This document shows, piece after piece, positions 25,991-33,483 of a stretch of 43,464 nt of DNA. The DNA is from an uncultured Prevotella sp. GTDB taxonomy: Bacteria > Bacteroidota > Bacteroidia > Bacteroidales > Bacteroidaceae. The stretch spans positions 1 through 43,464 of the forward strand of contig CAMBOI010000026.1 of the NCBI GenBank assembly GCA_945869265.1, read 5' to 3'. A program made the position numbers and the translations under genes. Within the stretch, counting starts at the first letter, position 1. Each line of letters begins with the position of its first letter. The notes under the pieces were generated by a model, which was given only the letters and a program-made list of their open reading frames with translations, made no database searches and had not been told where the DNA came from.

Positions 25991-26190
25991 ATGACACTCG
26001 ACATACAATCAATAGAGGCCTTGGCACACTACACTCGCGGTGGCGTGACCATATTCTTTGTATTTTGGTGCTTCCTGCTCAGGAAATACGAGAAACGCAG
26101 CTATATGCTGAAGCTGCTCTATTTTTCAAGGGAATAAGCCCAAGGAAATATCTCTTCGAGAAAATGACGAAGGCGGAGGAAAACGAGTAG
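25991..26190 (+). pseudogene. Fragment of a membrane-protein gene (48-codon ORF plus frameshifted tail)
   Basis: An ORF at 25991-26137 encodes 48 residues with one hydrophobic helix (GGVTIFFVFWCFLLRKY). The downstream sequence to 26190 continues in another frame with charged residues (KYLFEKMTKAEENE). The N-terminal style resembles the start of larger Prevotella membrane-bound regulators, so this is probably the decayed head of such a gene. It could be a small membrane peptide instead. The 27-bp repeat sits 7 bp upstream. Confidence 0.35.
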
Positions 26191-26314
26191 CCAAAGAAGG
26201 GAAAACATCGCAAAAAAGGTAGAAAAAAACGGTAAAAACAGCCCTAAGAACTCACTTTTTTCCGTTTTGACAAATGTTTTGCTGTTTTGACAAGCCTCTT
26301 TCGAAGTTTTTCCG
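26191..26314. other. AT-rich spacer with a short direct repeat
   Basis: GTTTTGACAA occurs twice 20 bp apart (about 26264 and 26284) ahead of the lipoprotein promoter, possibly a regulator site. Nothing else is recognised. Confidence 0.45.
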
Positions 26315-26323
26315 TATCTTTGC
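26315..26323 (+). promoter_or_regulatory. Promoter -7 box
   Basis: TATCTTTGC lies 38 bp before the lipoprotein ATG; the nearest TTTTG upstream is about 25 bp away. Confidence 0.6.
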
Positions 26324-26360
26324 ACCAAAATACGTAATTATTAATTTTAAATAAAAAAGA

Positions 26361-26921
26361 ATGAAAACAATTGTTATGAAGATGTGGCTTGTCGTAGCGG
26401 CAGCCCTAACAGTGACTTTAACTTCGTGTTCAAACGATGACGACAACAACACAAGCGGCAGCGACAAGATCACCTATTCCGCGGAAATCGAGGTGAGCGA
26501 CGATGTCCTCAGCTTGGCTACCGTATACCTGCAGGAATACGACAACAGCGGACTGCTGGGAGCTTCAACGCAGTTGACAAACACCAAGTACGACTGGTCG
26601 AAGACCATCACTTCCTATCCCGCCAAGGTGGGTCTGGCACTTAGCATAGAGCCAAAGAACCAGGAACTGACCAAGGAGAAGTATAACATCACAGTGGTGT
26701 ATACGGTGACCATGAAGGACGCGGAAGGCAACATAAAGGGTGCCGTAGCAGGCTTCTCCAAGAAATTGTCAAGCGTGCCGGCTGCACGTGTTCCCGGTGA
26801 ACTTGAGAAAATTAAGGAAAAGCTGATGAATCAAAAGGCACTCATCGACTTCACTTCCGCTTCCAACTTCACCCAAAGGTCGAAGAGTGAGTTCTATTAT
26901 TTCAATAGACTAAAACGTTAG
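26361..26921 (+). CDS. Hypothetical lipoprotein
   Basis: The 186-residue protein has a lipoprotein signal ending LTSC, followed by SNDDDNN, a surface-export-like acidic stretch. The body looks like a beta-sandwich (ITYSAEIEVSDDVLSLATVY ... YNITVVYTVTMKD) with a helical end. No family was recognised. An alternative start at 26376 (MKMWLVV) is possible. It sits in a repeat-rich region and may be accessory. Confidence 0.75.
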   Translation: MKTIVMKMWLVVAAALTVTLTSCSNDDDNNTSGSDKITYSAEIEVSDDVLSLATVYLQEYDNSGLLGASTQLTNTKYDWSKTITSYPAKVGLALSIEPKNQELTKEKYNITVVYTVTMKDAEGNIKGAVAGFSKKLSSVPAARVPGELEKIKEKLMNQKALIDFTSASNFTQRSKSEFYYFNRLKR

Positions 26922-27006
26922 ACCTTCGTCAGGAAGGAGTGCGGGCGGGACACCCACTCAACTGGGAATAGATAATTTTTAAAAAGAAGCGTATGAATAA
27001 GAAAAA

Positions 27007-27159
27007 ATGGTTGAGAAAATCACCGCAATACTGAAGGAAATGCGTCCCGACAGCAACACAGTGCCCGAGTTTACCTATTGTCTGACGCTGAAGAGCGACG
27101 ACCCCTCGTTAGATGAATACGTCGTAGAGATAACGAATGAGGAAATCGAAATGAATTAA
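27007..27159 (+). CDS. Small ORF, 50 residues, unknown
   Basis: The ORF reads MVEKITAILKEMRPDSN... and ends EITNEEIEMN before a TAA. It is acidic, with codon usage like the neighbours (many GAC, AAG, ACC). It starts 85 bp after the lipoprotein stop on the same strand, so it may be the second gene of that unit. No family recognised; it might be the tail of a decayed gene. Confidence 0.45.
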   Translation: MVEKITAILKEMRPDSNTVPEFTYCLTLKSDDPSLDEYVVEITNEEIEMN

Positions 27160-27223
27160 GAATTAAGAGTGAAGGTTGAATTAAAAATACAAAATCATAG
27201 TACAAACAGTTACAAAACTAGGA

Positions 27224-27261
27224 TATATATGCCAAGTAATAATATTGGCATTTGAAAAATC
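27224..27261 (+). repeat. TGCCAA/TTGGCA palindromic element, copy 1
   Basis: TATATGCCAAGTAATAATAT followed by TGGCATTTGAAAAATC matches, in inverted orientation and with about two mismatches, the stretch at 40855-40892 just after the M18 gene. The inner part is an imperfect hairpin. Confidence 0.8.
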
Positions 27262-27304
27262 AGCGAAAATGGCATATTTTTCTTCGTTTTCGCTGATTTT
27301 TCAA
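27250..27304. terminator. Long hairpin
   Basis: TTTGAAAAATCAGCGAAAA pairs with TTTTCGCTGATTTTTCAAA, a perfect 19-bp stem with a 17-bp loop. It follows the small ORF and may end its transcript; the T-run is inside the stem rather than after it. Confidence 0.6.
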
Positions 27305-27337
27305 ATAATTATTTGGAGGTTTGGATAATATTTCTTA

Positions 27338-27400
27338 GGGTCTGAGGGACAGGTACATTGGTTCACTCTTTAGGGTCGATGAACCTGTCCCCGATGATTT
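27338..27400 (+). repeat. REP-like hairpin, copy 1
   Basis: GGGTCTGAGGGACAGGTAC, then TTGGTTC, and later AACCTGTCCCC form a hairpin with an imperfect stem. A second copy at 28345-28425 lies in the same orientation on the other side of the FISUMP-like gene. Confidence 0.75.
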
Positions 27401-27500
27401 CCCGATGATTTAGAGTGAAATAATAGGATTTTCGGTGGGAATTAATAGAACCCACCAATAATCATAATCAAAAAGTAATATTGGTAATAATAAAAAAGAA

Positions 27501-28328
27501 ATGAAGAAGACATTTTTTTCAGTGATGGGACTTGCGATAGCAGGTGTACTCACAATTACGACATTGTCGGCATGTTCCGACGATGATGACGAGAACAAGA
27601 TAAGCTCTTATGTTATCCAGAAGAACGGAGTGGTAGAGCCTTCGCAACAGGTAGATATGGGAGTGTTCAACATCGACGGCAAGAACTATAGGCTTATCTT
27701 TGCCAAGACAAACCTGACGGCAAGGGGACTCGCCAAGGCTGAGAGTGACTTTGGTGACTTTTTCTCCTGGGCTGCCCCGGAGCCATGGTGCACAGCATAC
27801 GAGCGCACAGCCTCTTCGCTGACTCCTACGGCATGGATTTCAGGCAAGGCAGATGGATATACATTGGTCAATACGCAATACTATGACGGAACTCAATACA
27901 CAAAATATCAGAACGAGAACGAACAGCTGTCGCCAGAAGACGATGCAGCCCATAATTTGCTCGGAGGTGACTGGCAGATTCCGTCGCGTGCCGTATGGCA
28001 AGCTCTGGTGGATGCCAACAATAAATCTGTGACATGGGGCAAGGACGGAGAAATGAAATTGACTTTCATTGACGCAACGGGAAAGCCGGGAATGAAGATT
28101 TCAAGCAAGTCGAATCCTGAGAATTACATCTTCCTGCCAGCTACGGGAAGAATAATAGAGAAGGAATTCCTCTCTGCAGGCCTTCATGGCTGCTATCTAA
28201 GCTCCACTCTTGCTACACCTTATAACATATGGGCTGTGGGATTTGGCGATGGCTCCGGCGGTGTGTTCACCGCATGCCGCAGGATGACGGGATGTGCCAT
28301 TCGTCCTGTCCGACTTGTGGCTGAATGA
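27501..28328 (+). CDS. FISUMP-domain lipoprotein
   Basis: The 275-residue protein has a lipoprotein signal ending LSAC and an acidic run (SDDDDEN). The rest fits the Fib_succ_major/FISUMP domain: NYRLIFAKTNLT, FFSWAAPEPWC, the hallmark LLGGDWQIPSRAVWQ (about residue 154), FLPATGRI, GCYLSST and a final CAIRPVRLV. These are extracellular beta-rich domains of unknown function, common on Bacteroidota surfaces. It is bracketed by two copies of a REP-like hairpin. Confidence 0.82.
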   Translation: MKKTFFSVMGLAIAGVLTITTLSACSDDDDENKISSYVIQKNGVVEPSQQVDMGVFNIDGKNYRLIFAKTNLTARGLAKAESDFGDFFSWAAPEPWCTAYERTASSLTPTAWISGKADGYTLVNTQYYDGTQYTKYQNENEQLSPEDDAAHNLLGGDWQIPSRAVWQALVDANNKSVTWGKDGEMKLTFIDATGKPGMKISSKSNPENYIFLPATGRIIEKEFLSAGLHGCYLSSTLATPYNIWAVGFGDGSGGVFTACRRMTGCAIRPVRLVAE

Positions 28329-28344
28329 ACAAAAAGCAGCTGGA

Positions 28345-28425
28345 GGGTCTGAGGGACATTGGGTCTGAGGGACAGGTACGTTGGTTCGTTATTTGTCGCG
28401 AATTAGTGGTACCTGTCCCTATGAT
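28345..28425 (+). repeat. REP-like hairpin, copy 2
   Basis: GGGTCTGAGGGACA occurs at 28345 and again at 28361 (16-bp step). It continues to GGGACAGGTAC, which pairs with GTACCTGTCCC near 28409. It is closely related to 27338-27400. Confidence 0.75.
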
Positions 28426-28441
28426 TCATGACCCCAAAAAA

Positions 28442-28557
28442 GGAATAATTCCTGTTTTTTACCCCTAAAATGACGGAATAATTCCTGAAAACAACCCTCA
28501 AAACAACAGAAAAAGTCCTGAAAGCTTGCAATAACAGAAAAAAAAGTGTATATTTGC
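28442..28557 (+). repeat. 33-bp-phased repeats and promoter of the DUF4143 ATPase gene
   Basis: GGAATAATTCCTG starts at 28442 and 28475. A variant AGAAAAAGTCCTG starts at 28508, so TCCTG recurs every 33 bp (28450, 28483, 28516). The next register holds AAGTGTATATTTGC, whose TATATTTGC (28549-28557) is a -7 box with CTTG 20 bp upstream (28525). Confidence 0.8.
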
Positions 28558-28584
28558 AGTCGAAATCTAAATATATATATAGCC

Positions 28585-29967
28585 ATGCTTTACAGAAAGT
28601 TTGCCTCTCAGATAGAAAGTCACTTGCTCAACCATCCCAACAAGATACTGTTGGTGAATGGGGCAAGGCAAATCGGAAAGTCGTATCTCATAAGATACGT
28701 CGGTAAGAAATTATTCCGGCATTTTGTCGAAATCAACCTAAAGGAAGACAAAGAGGGGGCAGGATTGTTTGCACACGTAAGGAGCATGGATGATTTCCAT
28801 ATACAATTGGGAGCAATGGCAGGAGACAATCTTGGAGAAAAGAAAGACACGCTGATATTCCTTGATGAAATACAAAGCTATCCGCACCTGATGACCATGT
28901 TGAAATTTCTCAATCAAGAAGGGCGATACACTTATATAGCTAGTGGCTCGCAGTTGGGAGTGGCATTGTCTCAAACCGCCTCTGTTCCCATAGGCAGTAT
29001 AGCAGTAGCTGAGATGTATCAGCTTGACTTTGAGGAATTTCTTCTTGCCATGGGATGTGCACAAAGCACGATAGACAGTGCAAGGCATTGTTTCGACAAC
29101 AATCAGTCGATTAACGAGTCTCTACATAATTATTTTTTACAACAGTTTAAGATATATCTTCTTGTGGGAGGATTGCCCGAAGCCGTCAATAAATTTATTG
29201 AGTCAAGAAATATGACCTTGGTGCGCCAAGTGCAGAGTGACATACATAATCTATATAAGATAGACGCGTCGCAATATGACAATGAACGTCGGCTGGTGAT
29301 AAGGAAAATATATGAGATGATACCCTCGAACATGGAGAACAAGAAGAAACGCATCGTTGTAAAGCGCATTGAAAATATGGCTGGTCACAAACAGTTCAGC
29401 GACTATGCCGAGGAGTTTGAATATCTCACCAACTCTGGCATCGCCTTGGCTGTTCATGCCATTAGCAATCTGAGGTTTCCGCTCGTCGAGTCTGAAAGCA
29501 AGAATCTTATAAAGCTATATCTTAACGATGTAGGATTGTTGACGGATATTCTTTATGGACTGAATATCAATGCAATACTTCGTGATGAGAACAGCATTAA
29601 TCTTGGGTCGGTGTATGAGTCGGTAGTGGCACAGGAGCTGCATGCTCATGGCAACAAGCTTCATTATTACGACAACAAGCAACGAGGAGAGGTGGATTTT
29701 CTGGTAGATGACTACAGTTCGCTGAGTGTTCTGCCTATTGAGGTTAAGTCGGGCAAGGACTACACCGTCCACAGTGCCCTCGACCGGTTTTTGTCCACAC
29801 CCGACTATACCGTCTCACGTGCCATTGTACTCAGTAATTATCGGGAAGTGAGAACAGTGGATGGCATTACCTACATGCCGATATATTATTCAATGTTCAT
29901 CAACGGCAACAACGGTATATCTGCCGCAGATACAATAATCCCCGAAGTACCGATGCCCACAATATGA
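28585..29967 (+). CDS. DUF4143 / AAA_14 ATP-binding protein
   Basis: The 460-residue protein has Walker A GARQIGKSYL (near residue 27), Walker B LIFLDEIQSYPHL (about 90) and SGSQLG as the sensor motif. A C-terminal DUF4143 region carries GEVDFLVDD...PIEVKSGKDY, which looks like the D-ExK core of a PD-(D/E)XK nuclease fold. Such proteins are numerous and variable in Bacteroidales; their role is unknown, with links to mobile elements or defence suspected. The start at 28585 is chosen because an upstream GTG at 28546 lies inside the promoter. Confidence 0.88.
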   Translation: MLYRKFASQIESHLLNHPNKILLVNGARQIGKSYLIRYVGKKLFRHFVEINLKEDKEGAGLFAHVRSMDDFHIQLGAMAGDNLGEKKDTLIFLDEIQSYPHLMTMLKFLNQEGRYTYIASGSQLGVALSQTASVPIGSIAVAEMYQLDFEEFLLAMGCAQSTIDSARHCFDNNQSINESLHNYFLQQFKIYLLVGGLPEAVNKFIESRNMTLVRQVQSDIHNLYKIDASQYDNERRLVIRKIYEMIPSNMENKKKRIVVKRIENMAGHKQFSDYAEEFEYLTNSGIALAVHAISNLRFPLVESESKNLIKLYLNDVGLLTDILYGLNINAILRDENSINLGSVYESVVAQELHAHGNKLHYYDNKQRGEVDFLVDDYSSLSVLPIEVKSGKDYTVHSALDRFLSTPDYTVSRAIVLSNYREVRTVDGITYMPIYYSMFINGNNGISAADTIIPEVPMPTI

Positions 29968-30153
29968 CGCCTTCCCGATGAATCGAAGCAACGATTGGCA
30001 TTTAACAAGTCATGAATAGTGGGACACGTCACTGTCCAGAAGTGAATACTTTAAGAAAAAACTCTCTGTGCCTCTGTCTCGGATAGTATGGAGGGCTCTT
30101 GTCGCCATAATCAATAAAAAAGTATTCATAAAAACATATTTTGTAGGAATTTG

Positions 30154-30186
30154 TTTGGAGGATTTAAAAATAATATGTACTTTTGC
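30154..30186 (+). promoter_or_regulatory. Promoter reading into the left terminal repeat
   Basis: TTTG at 30154-30157 and TACTTTTGC at 30178-30186 have a 20-bp spacer. The context TTTGGAGGATTT is shared with the M18 promoter (39465). It lies just outside the element end at 30216, so the first gene of the element is transcribed from flanking DNA. Confidence 0.7.
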
Positions 30187-30215
30187 ATTTCGAAAATGTA
30201 ACACTATACCACATG

Positions 30216-30266
30216 ACTAAAAACCACAAAGTGATTTTCAATGTCAGTTACGGGTTACGGTTACGC
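30216..30266 (+). repeat. Left terminal inverted repeat with three GTTACG hexamers
   Basis: It starts ACTAAAAACCACAAAGTGAT and ends GGGTTACGGTTACGC. The inverse, with few changes, is at 40907-40958. The GTTACG part alone recurs at 36218 (minus) and 36344 (plus). Confidence 0.85.
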
Positions 30267-30301
30267 CTATTGAAATATGTCGAATAAAAAATATTGAAAT
30301 T

Positions 30302-30958
30302 ATGTTATATTCTGAGGATAAAATAATAATAATACATCTTGCAGCAAGGATAGTTGAATCGAAAGAACCGGAAAATGAGGTCATCAATGTACTAAATAGC
30401 TGGCAAAAATATATGCTTTTTAACTATCGAGTGCAAATGCTATATGATGAGCTTTGTATTATCGGTTATGAAGGCATTGCAAATTTTGTAAAAACCTATT
30501 GTAAAAATATTTTTAATACGGACATTATAATCGATCACCATAATGCAGAATTAAAGAAGCAAAGATATGGTATATACTCGAATGCTAGCGTAGAAAATGA
30601 AAGTCTTAAGCTGAGAATCCCTAGATTGGAGAAGGAATTGAAGAATTATAAGGCCAACGAAAATAATCAGCAAGTGTGTGGAGTATTTGCCAATATCATT
30701 AGACGGTATTTGGATAGTAAACAACATAAGACTGCCTCTCAAAGAGAGACGGTGAAGAAAAACATCAACGACATTATCAGTGAACTGAAAATGCAACAGT
30801 TTTTGCCAGCTGATTTGTTGAAATATATCAATGATTTCGACGACGAGATTTTGCCACCTTATAATGCTAAGACGATAATAATGAATCAGCATAACGACCA
30901 CTATGTAGGTAATGTGGGAAAGGGCGGAATTGGTATTGACATTAGAAAGGATGATTGA
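30302..30958 (+). CDS. Unknown helical protein with C-terminal GGIGI motif
   Basis: The 218-residue protein is mostly helical: an N-terminal region (residues 1-80), a charged coiled-coil-like stretch around ENESLKLRIPRLEKELKNYK (about 99-118) and another helical segment. The end NQHNDHYVGNVGKGGIGIDI is near-repeated in the N-terminus of the next protein. It is AT-richer than neighbours. No family recognised. It is immediately upstream of the next gene (1 bp gap), so they form a two-gene unit; interaction through the shared motif is a guess. Confidence 0.7.
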   Translation: MLYSEDKIIIIHLAARIVESKEPENEVINVLNSWQKYMLFNYRVQMLYDELCIIGYEGIANFVKTYCKNIFNTDIIIDHHNAELKKQRYGIYSNASVENESLKLRIPRLEKELKNYKANENNQQVCGVFANIIRRYLDSKQHKTASQRETVKKNINDIISELKMQQFLPADLLKYINDFDDEILPPYNAKTIIMNQHNDHYVGNVGKGGIGIDIRKDD

Positions 30959-30959
30959 T

Positions 30960-31598
30960 ATGGACTTTGAGGAGAAAATGAAAGTGCTTCAGGCATTGGG
31001 TATTCAAAACAAAAACTTGACCGTAATACTCGAGCAGAACAACGAGCACAACATCGAGAATGTGGAGGCCGGAGGTATTGGCATACAGATAAACAATGGG
31101 GTGCAGACAGTGAACAACGACAAGAAGAAGCCAGCCGGCAATAAGGACGCAAGGAAGAAAAAGCCATCCGGCGCAATGTTTGTGAAAGATACCTTTACGT
31201 ATCGTTTCCTTGATGATGAAGACGGGACGGCAAGGCTGATAAAACTCTATCAGTATGTGCAGAAGGCAGGATGGATTCCTAATGAGACTAAACCCGAGGA
31301 CTTCACCGCAATATTCGAGGGAAAGCCTACTGATGTTAAGGTGAAGTGGACTGGAAAGCAGTCGGACCTCTTTGCCTTGATAAACCGCTTGGAGAGCCGT
31401 GGACTTATATCATGCCCCAAAGGAGTTACTAAATGGGTTATCACAGGCAGCCACTTCCTTGATTGTAATAGTAAACAATTTTCAGATTGGAATAGTCAGA
31501 AAACACCCAAAAAGTCGGCGGCAACCATTGAGGCCTTCGCCGACTTGTTGGATCCCACCAAGGATGATGATAAGAAGAGATTGTCATCATGGGATTAA
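30960..31598 (+). CDS. Unknown protein with N-terminal GGIGI motif and RteC-like C-terminal half
   Basis: The 212-residue protein has the motif NNEHNIENVEAGGIGIQI near residues 26-43, then a Lys-rich linker (DKKKPAGNKDARKKKPSG). The C-terminal domain contains KVKWTGKQSDLFALINRLES followed by helical segments ending IEAFADLLDP. The latter recalls the C-terminal domain of the Bacteroides regulator RteC and similar proteins, by eye only. An ATG at 30951 overlapping the previous stop is an alternative start. It is probably a partner of the preceding protein. Confidence 0.65.
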   Translation: MDFEEKMKVLQALGIQNKNLTVILEQNNEHNIENVEAGGIGIQINNGVQTVNNDKKKPAGNKDARKKKPSGAMFVKDTFTYRFLDDEDGTARLIKLYQYVQKAGWIPNETKPEDFTAIFEGKPTDVKVKWTGKQSDLFALINRLESRGLISCPKGVTKWVITGSHFLDCNSKQFSDWNSQKTPKKSAATIEAFADLLDPTKDDDKKRLSSWD

Positions 31599-31614
31599 TC
31601 CCCATCGTGGGGAC

Positions 31615-32067
31615 TCAACTCTTTTTCAGCAGTGTCGATATCACTTGATGGCGGTTGTCCTCGGGATTAGGCTTGCATGAGACGTGAATCCAATGCGAGC
31701 CAGATTTGTTGTGCTCGAGGATGAGCTGGTCGAATGTGGTGTTGTCCATTATCCAGCGCATCCATTCGCGCGCCTCGGCCACAGAGGGTATCTTGAGGTC
31801 GGCAGCCTGACCAGATAGGTGCTGACTGTTGGCGGCTCCTCCCACGGCTGCGTTGAGCCTTGGCGAGCGGTAGCCACTGGAGATGACGAGCGGTCGGGAG
31901 ATGTGCTCGCGCAGAGGTTCGAGTACCAGAACGCACAGGTTCTTGAGGTTGCGGATGACGCTAAGGTCGGCTTCCGCCGTGGGGCTCAACGTGTTGTTGA
32001 TTCCCCTTGCCTTGGCAGTTGAGGAGCGTGTGAACTCCTTTAGGTTGAAATGTTCTGTCAGTTGCAT
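31615..32067 (-). CDS. M15 family peptidase (D-Ala-D-Ala carboxypeptidase-like, endolysin type)
   Basis: The 150-residue protein has no signal peptide. It carries SSGYRSPRLNAAVGG, the zinc motif SQHLSGQAADL (SxHxxGxxxD) and the second metal ligand HWIHVS. Members cut the peptide bridges of peptidoglycan, and this short form without export signal is typical of phage lysis enzymes. It is the last gene of the minus-strand operon from the VirE-like gene. Start at 32067 (ATG) rather than TTG at 32073. Confidence 0.9.
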   Translation of the reverse strand: MQLTEHFNLKEFTRSSTAKARGINNTLSPTAEADLSVIRNLKNLCVLVLEPLREHISRPLVISSGYRSPRLNAAVGGAANSQHLSGQAADLKIPSVAEAREWMRWIMDNTTFDQLILEHNKSGSHWIHVSCKPNPEDNRHQVISTLLKKS

Positions 32068-32112
32068 AATCAAAATTTTTATTCTTTAATTTCGCATAAT
32101 CAAATATAACGA

Positions 32113-32523
32113 TCAAAGCCAGTGACTGATTGGCGTGCCAGTGGTCATACCCTTGTCGGTGATGACGAGTGATATGGGCTCCTTGCGCAGTTCTGCTTTT
32201 TCTATGCGGTCGAAGAGGCGATCATATACATCGCCCCCCTTCTTCAGTGCGCCAGGGATAAGATCCTCGCCGATACAGATGGCATGGTGCTTGCGCGAGG
32301 AGAGATACGACCCTCCTGCATGGAATTTTCTCATTCCGGGGCGATTGATGATGACGATTTGACGCCGGCGCGAGAGTCCGGATGACAGGCGCACCTCGTA
32401 GGTGCCTGCAAGTAGCATTGAGGCAGTGTCCTCCACGGTGAGTGTGGTGCGCTTGCCGTTGATACTCAGTGTGCCTATGGTGTATAGGCGGGTGCTATGA
32501 TTGCGATTGATTTTGATTTCCAT
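32113..32523 (-). CDS. DUF5675 family protein
   Basis: The 136-residue protein resembles the DUF5675 family, a small beta-rich L,D-transpeptidase-like or phage-structural domain as remembered: LYTIGTLSINGKRTTLTVED, then AGTYEVRLSSG, HAICIGEDLIPGAL and a closing ISLVITD. It usually lies next to lysis-type enzymes in phage-like loci, as here. Activity is unknown. Confidence 0.75.
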   Translation of the reverse strand: MEIKINRNHSTRLYTIGTLSINGKRTTLTVEDTASMLLAGTYEVRLSSGLSRRRQIVIINRPGMRKFHAGGSYLSSRKHHAICIGEDLIPGALKKGGDVYDRLFDRIEKAELRKEPISLVITDKGMTTGTPISHWL

Positions 32524-32546
32524 AATTTTTTGATTTTAATGGATGA

Positions 32547-33482
32547 TTATTGATGTGTATGATTTGATGCATACCACTGGGCATAGTCCTTGCAGCCAGG
32601 GGGCAGACTGTGGCGGAGGATGCTGGAGTGGAGGTCGTTGGCGAGTGCAACCAAATCGAGGTAGAGCTTCTCGCCGGGGAAGTCGGCATCGGGATACATG
32701 TGGAGATTGAGCGGACCGTGGCTCGCCACAAAGTCCTTGAGCAGCTGGTGGTCGGCCTTGCCGAGGAGTGTGGCCGAGGGTATGGCTATTGCCTTGTGCC
32801 CCGAGGAGAGCATCGCCCAACAGTCGCTTGCGCCCTCGGTGATGAAGAGTGGTTCGCCCTCGCCGAGCATAGCCAATACCGGCAGGTTGTATATGCCGCA
32901 CTTTGCGCCTTGGGGAAAGCGAAATCGAGGCTGCTTGCGATTCTTGATGCTGTGGTCGAGATTGCGGTTCTGTATGCCCACCAGCCGTCCCGCAATGTCG
33001 TAGTAGGGTATCTGGAGCCAGTTGGTGCCGCCCTTGTCGCGCCAACTGGTGAGTCGGCACCAACGCACTACGCGCGGGTCGAGCTTGCGCTCGTCGAAGA
33101 GAAATCTGCGGGCAGACTCCGACAATTCGGGATGCTCGAAGAAGCGTATATACCTCTTGGCGTCGAAGGAGGAAGGCTTGCCGATATCTGTTGACGGCTC
33201 TGTGGGCGACGTCGTGATAATCACGTTGTGCTCGTCGGCAAGCCATTGACAGGCATCGCGGAAGTTCTTGCCAAGCTGCTGCATGGCGAGGGCGATGGTG
33301 TCGCCATGTGCTCCGCAGGCATAGCAGCGGAAGTTGTTGCGCGACGTGCTGAACGTGAGCGAGGGATGGCTGTCGGCATGAAACGGACAGAGGGCCTTGT
33401 GGCGGCTCACCGTGAGACCGAGCCTTGCGGCTACGGTCTCGATAGGGAGCTGACGGAGATTCTGAATATCATTTCTTTCCAT
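32547..33482 (-). CDS. DnaG-type primase fragment (CHC2 zinc finger + TOPRIM)
   Basis: The 311-residue protein has a CHC2 zinc finger at the N-terminus (LCPFHADSHPSLTF ... FRCYACGAHGD, residues about 33-62). A TOPRIM domain follows, with FITEGASDCWAML (about residue 187) and the DxD in LHMYPDADFPGEK. DnaG-type proteins of this reduced form occur in phages and mobile elements and make RNA primers. It is directly upstream of the DUF5675 gene and 1 bp after the DUF3987 gene, supporting one operon. Confidence 0.9.
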   Translation of the reverse strand: MERNDIQNLRQLPIETVAARLGLTVSRHKALCPFHADSHPSLTFSTSRNNFRCYACGAHGDTIALAMQQLGKNFRDACQWLADEHNVIITTSPTEPSTDIGKPSSFDAKRYIRFFEHPELSESARRFLFDERKLDPRVVRWCRLTSWRDKGGTNWLQIPYYDIAGRLVGIQNRNLDHSIKNRKQPRFRFPQGAKCGIYNLPVLAMLGEGEPLFITEGASDCWAMLSSGHKAIAIPSATLLGKADHQLLKDFVASHGPLNLHMYPDADFPGEKLYLDLVALANDLHSSILRHSLPPGCKDYAQWYASNHTHQ

Positions 33483-33483
33483 A

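Noticed and set aside
28546..28584. GTG start 13 codons upstream for the DUF4143 gene
   Set aside because: It lies inside the TATATTTGC promoter box, so it would not be in the transcript.
32610..33194. 194-codon frame on the plus strand
   Set aside because: Antisense to the primase gene, whose zinc finger and TOPRIM motifs are clear.
32536..33246. 236-codon minus-strand frame within the primase gene
   Set aside because: Same strand as the primase but another frame, with an Arg/His/Gln-rich composition typical of a shadow.
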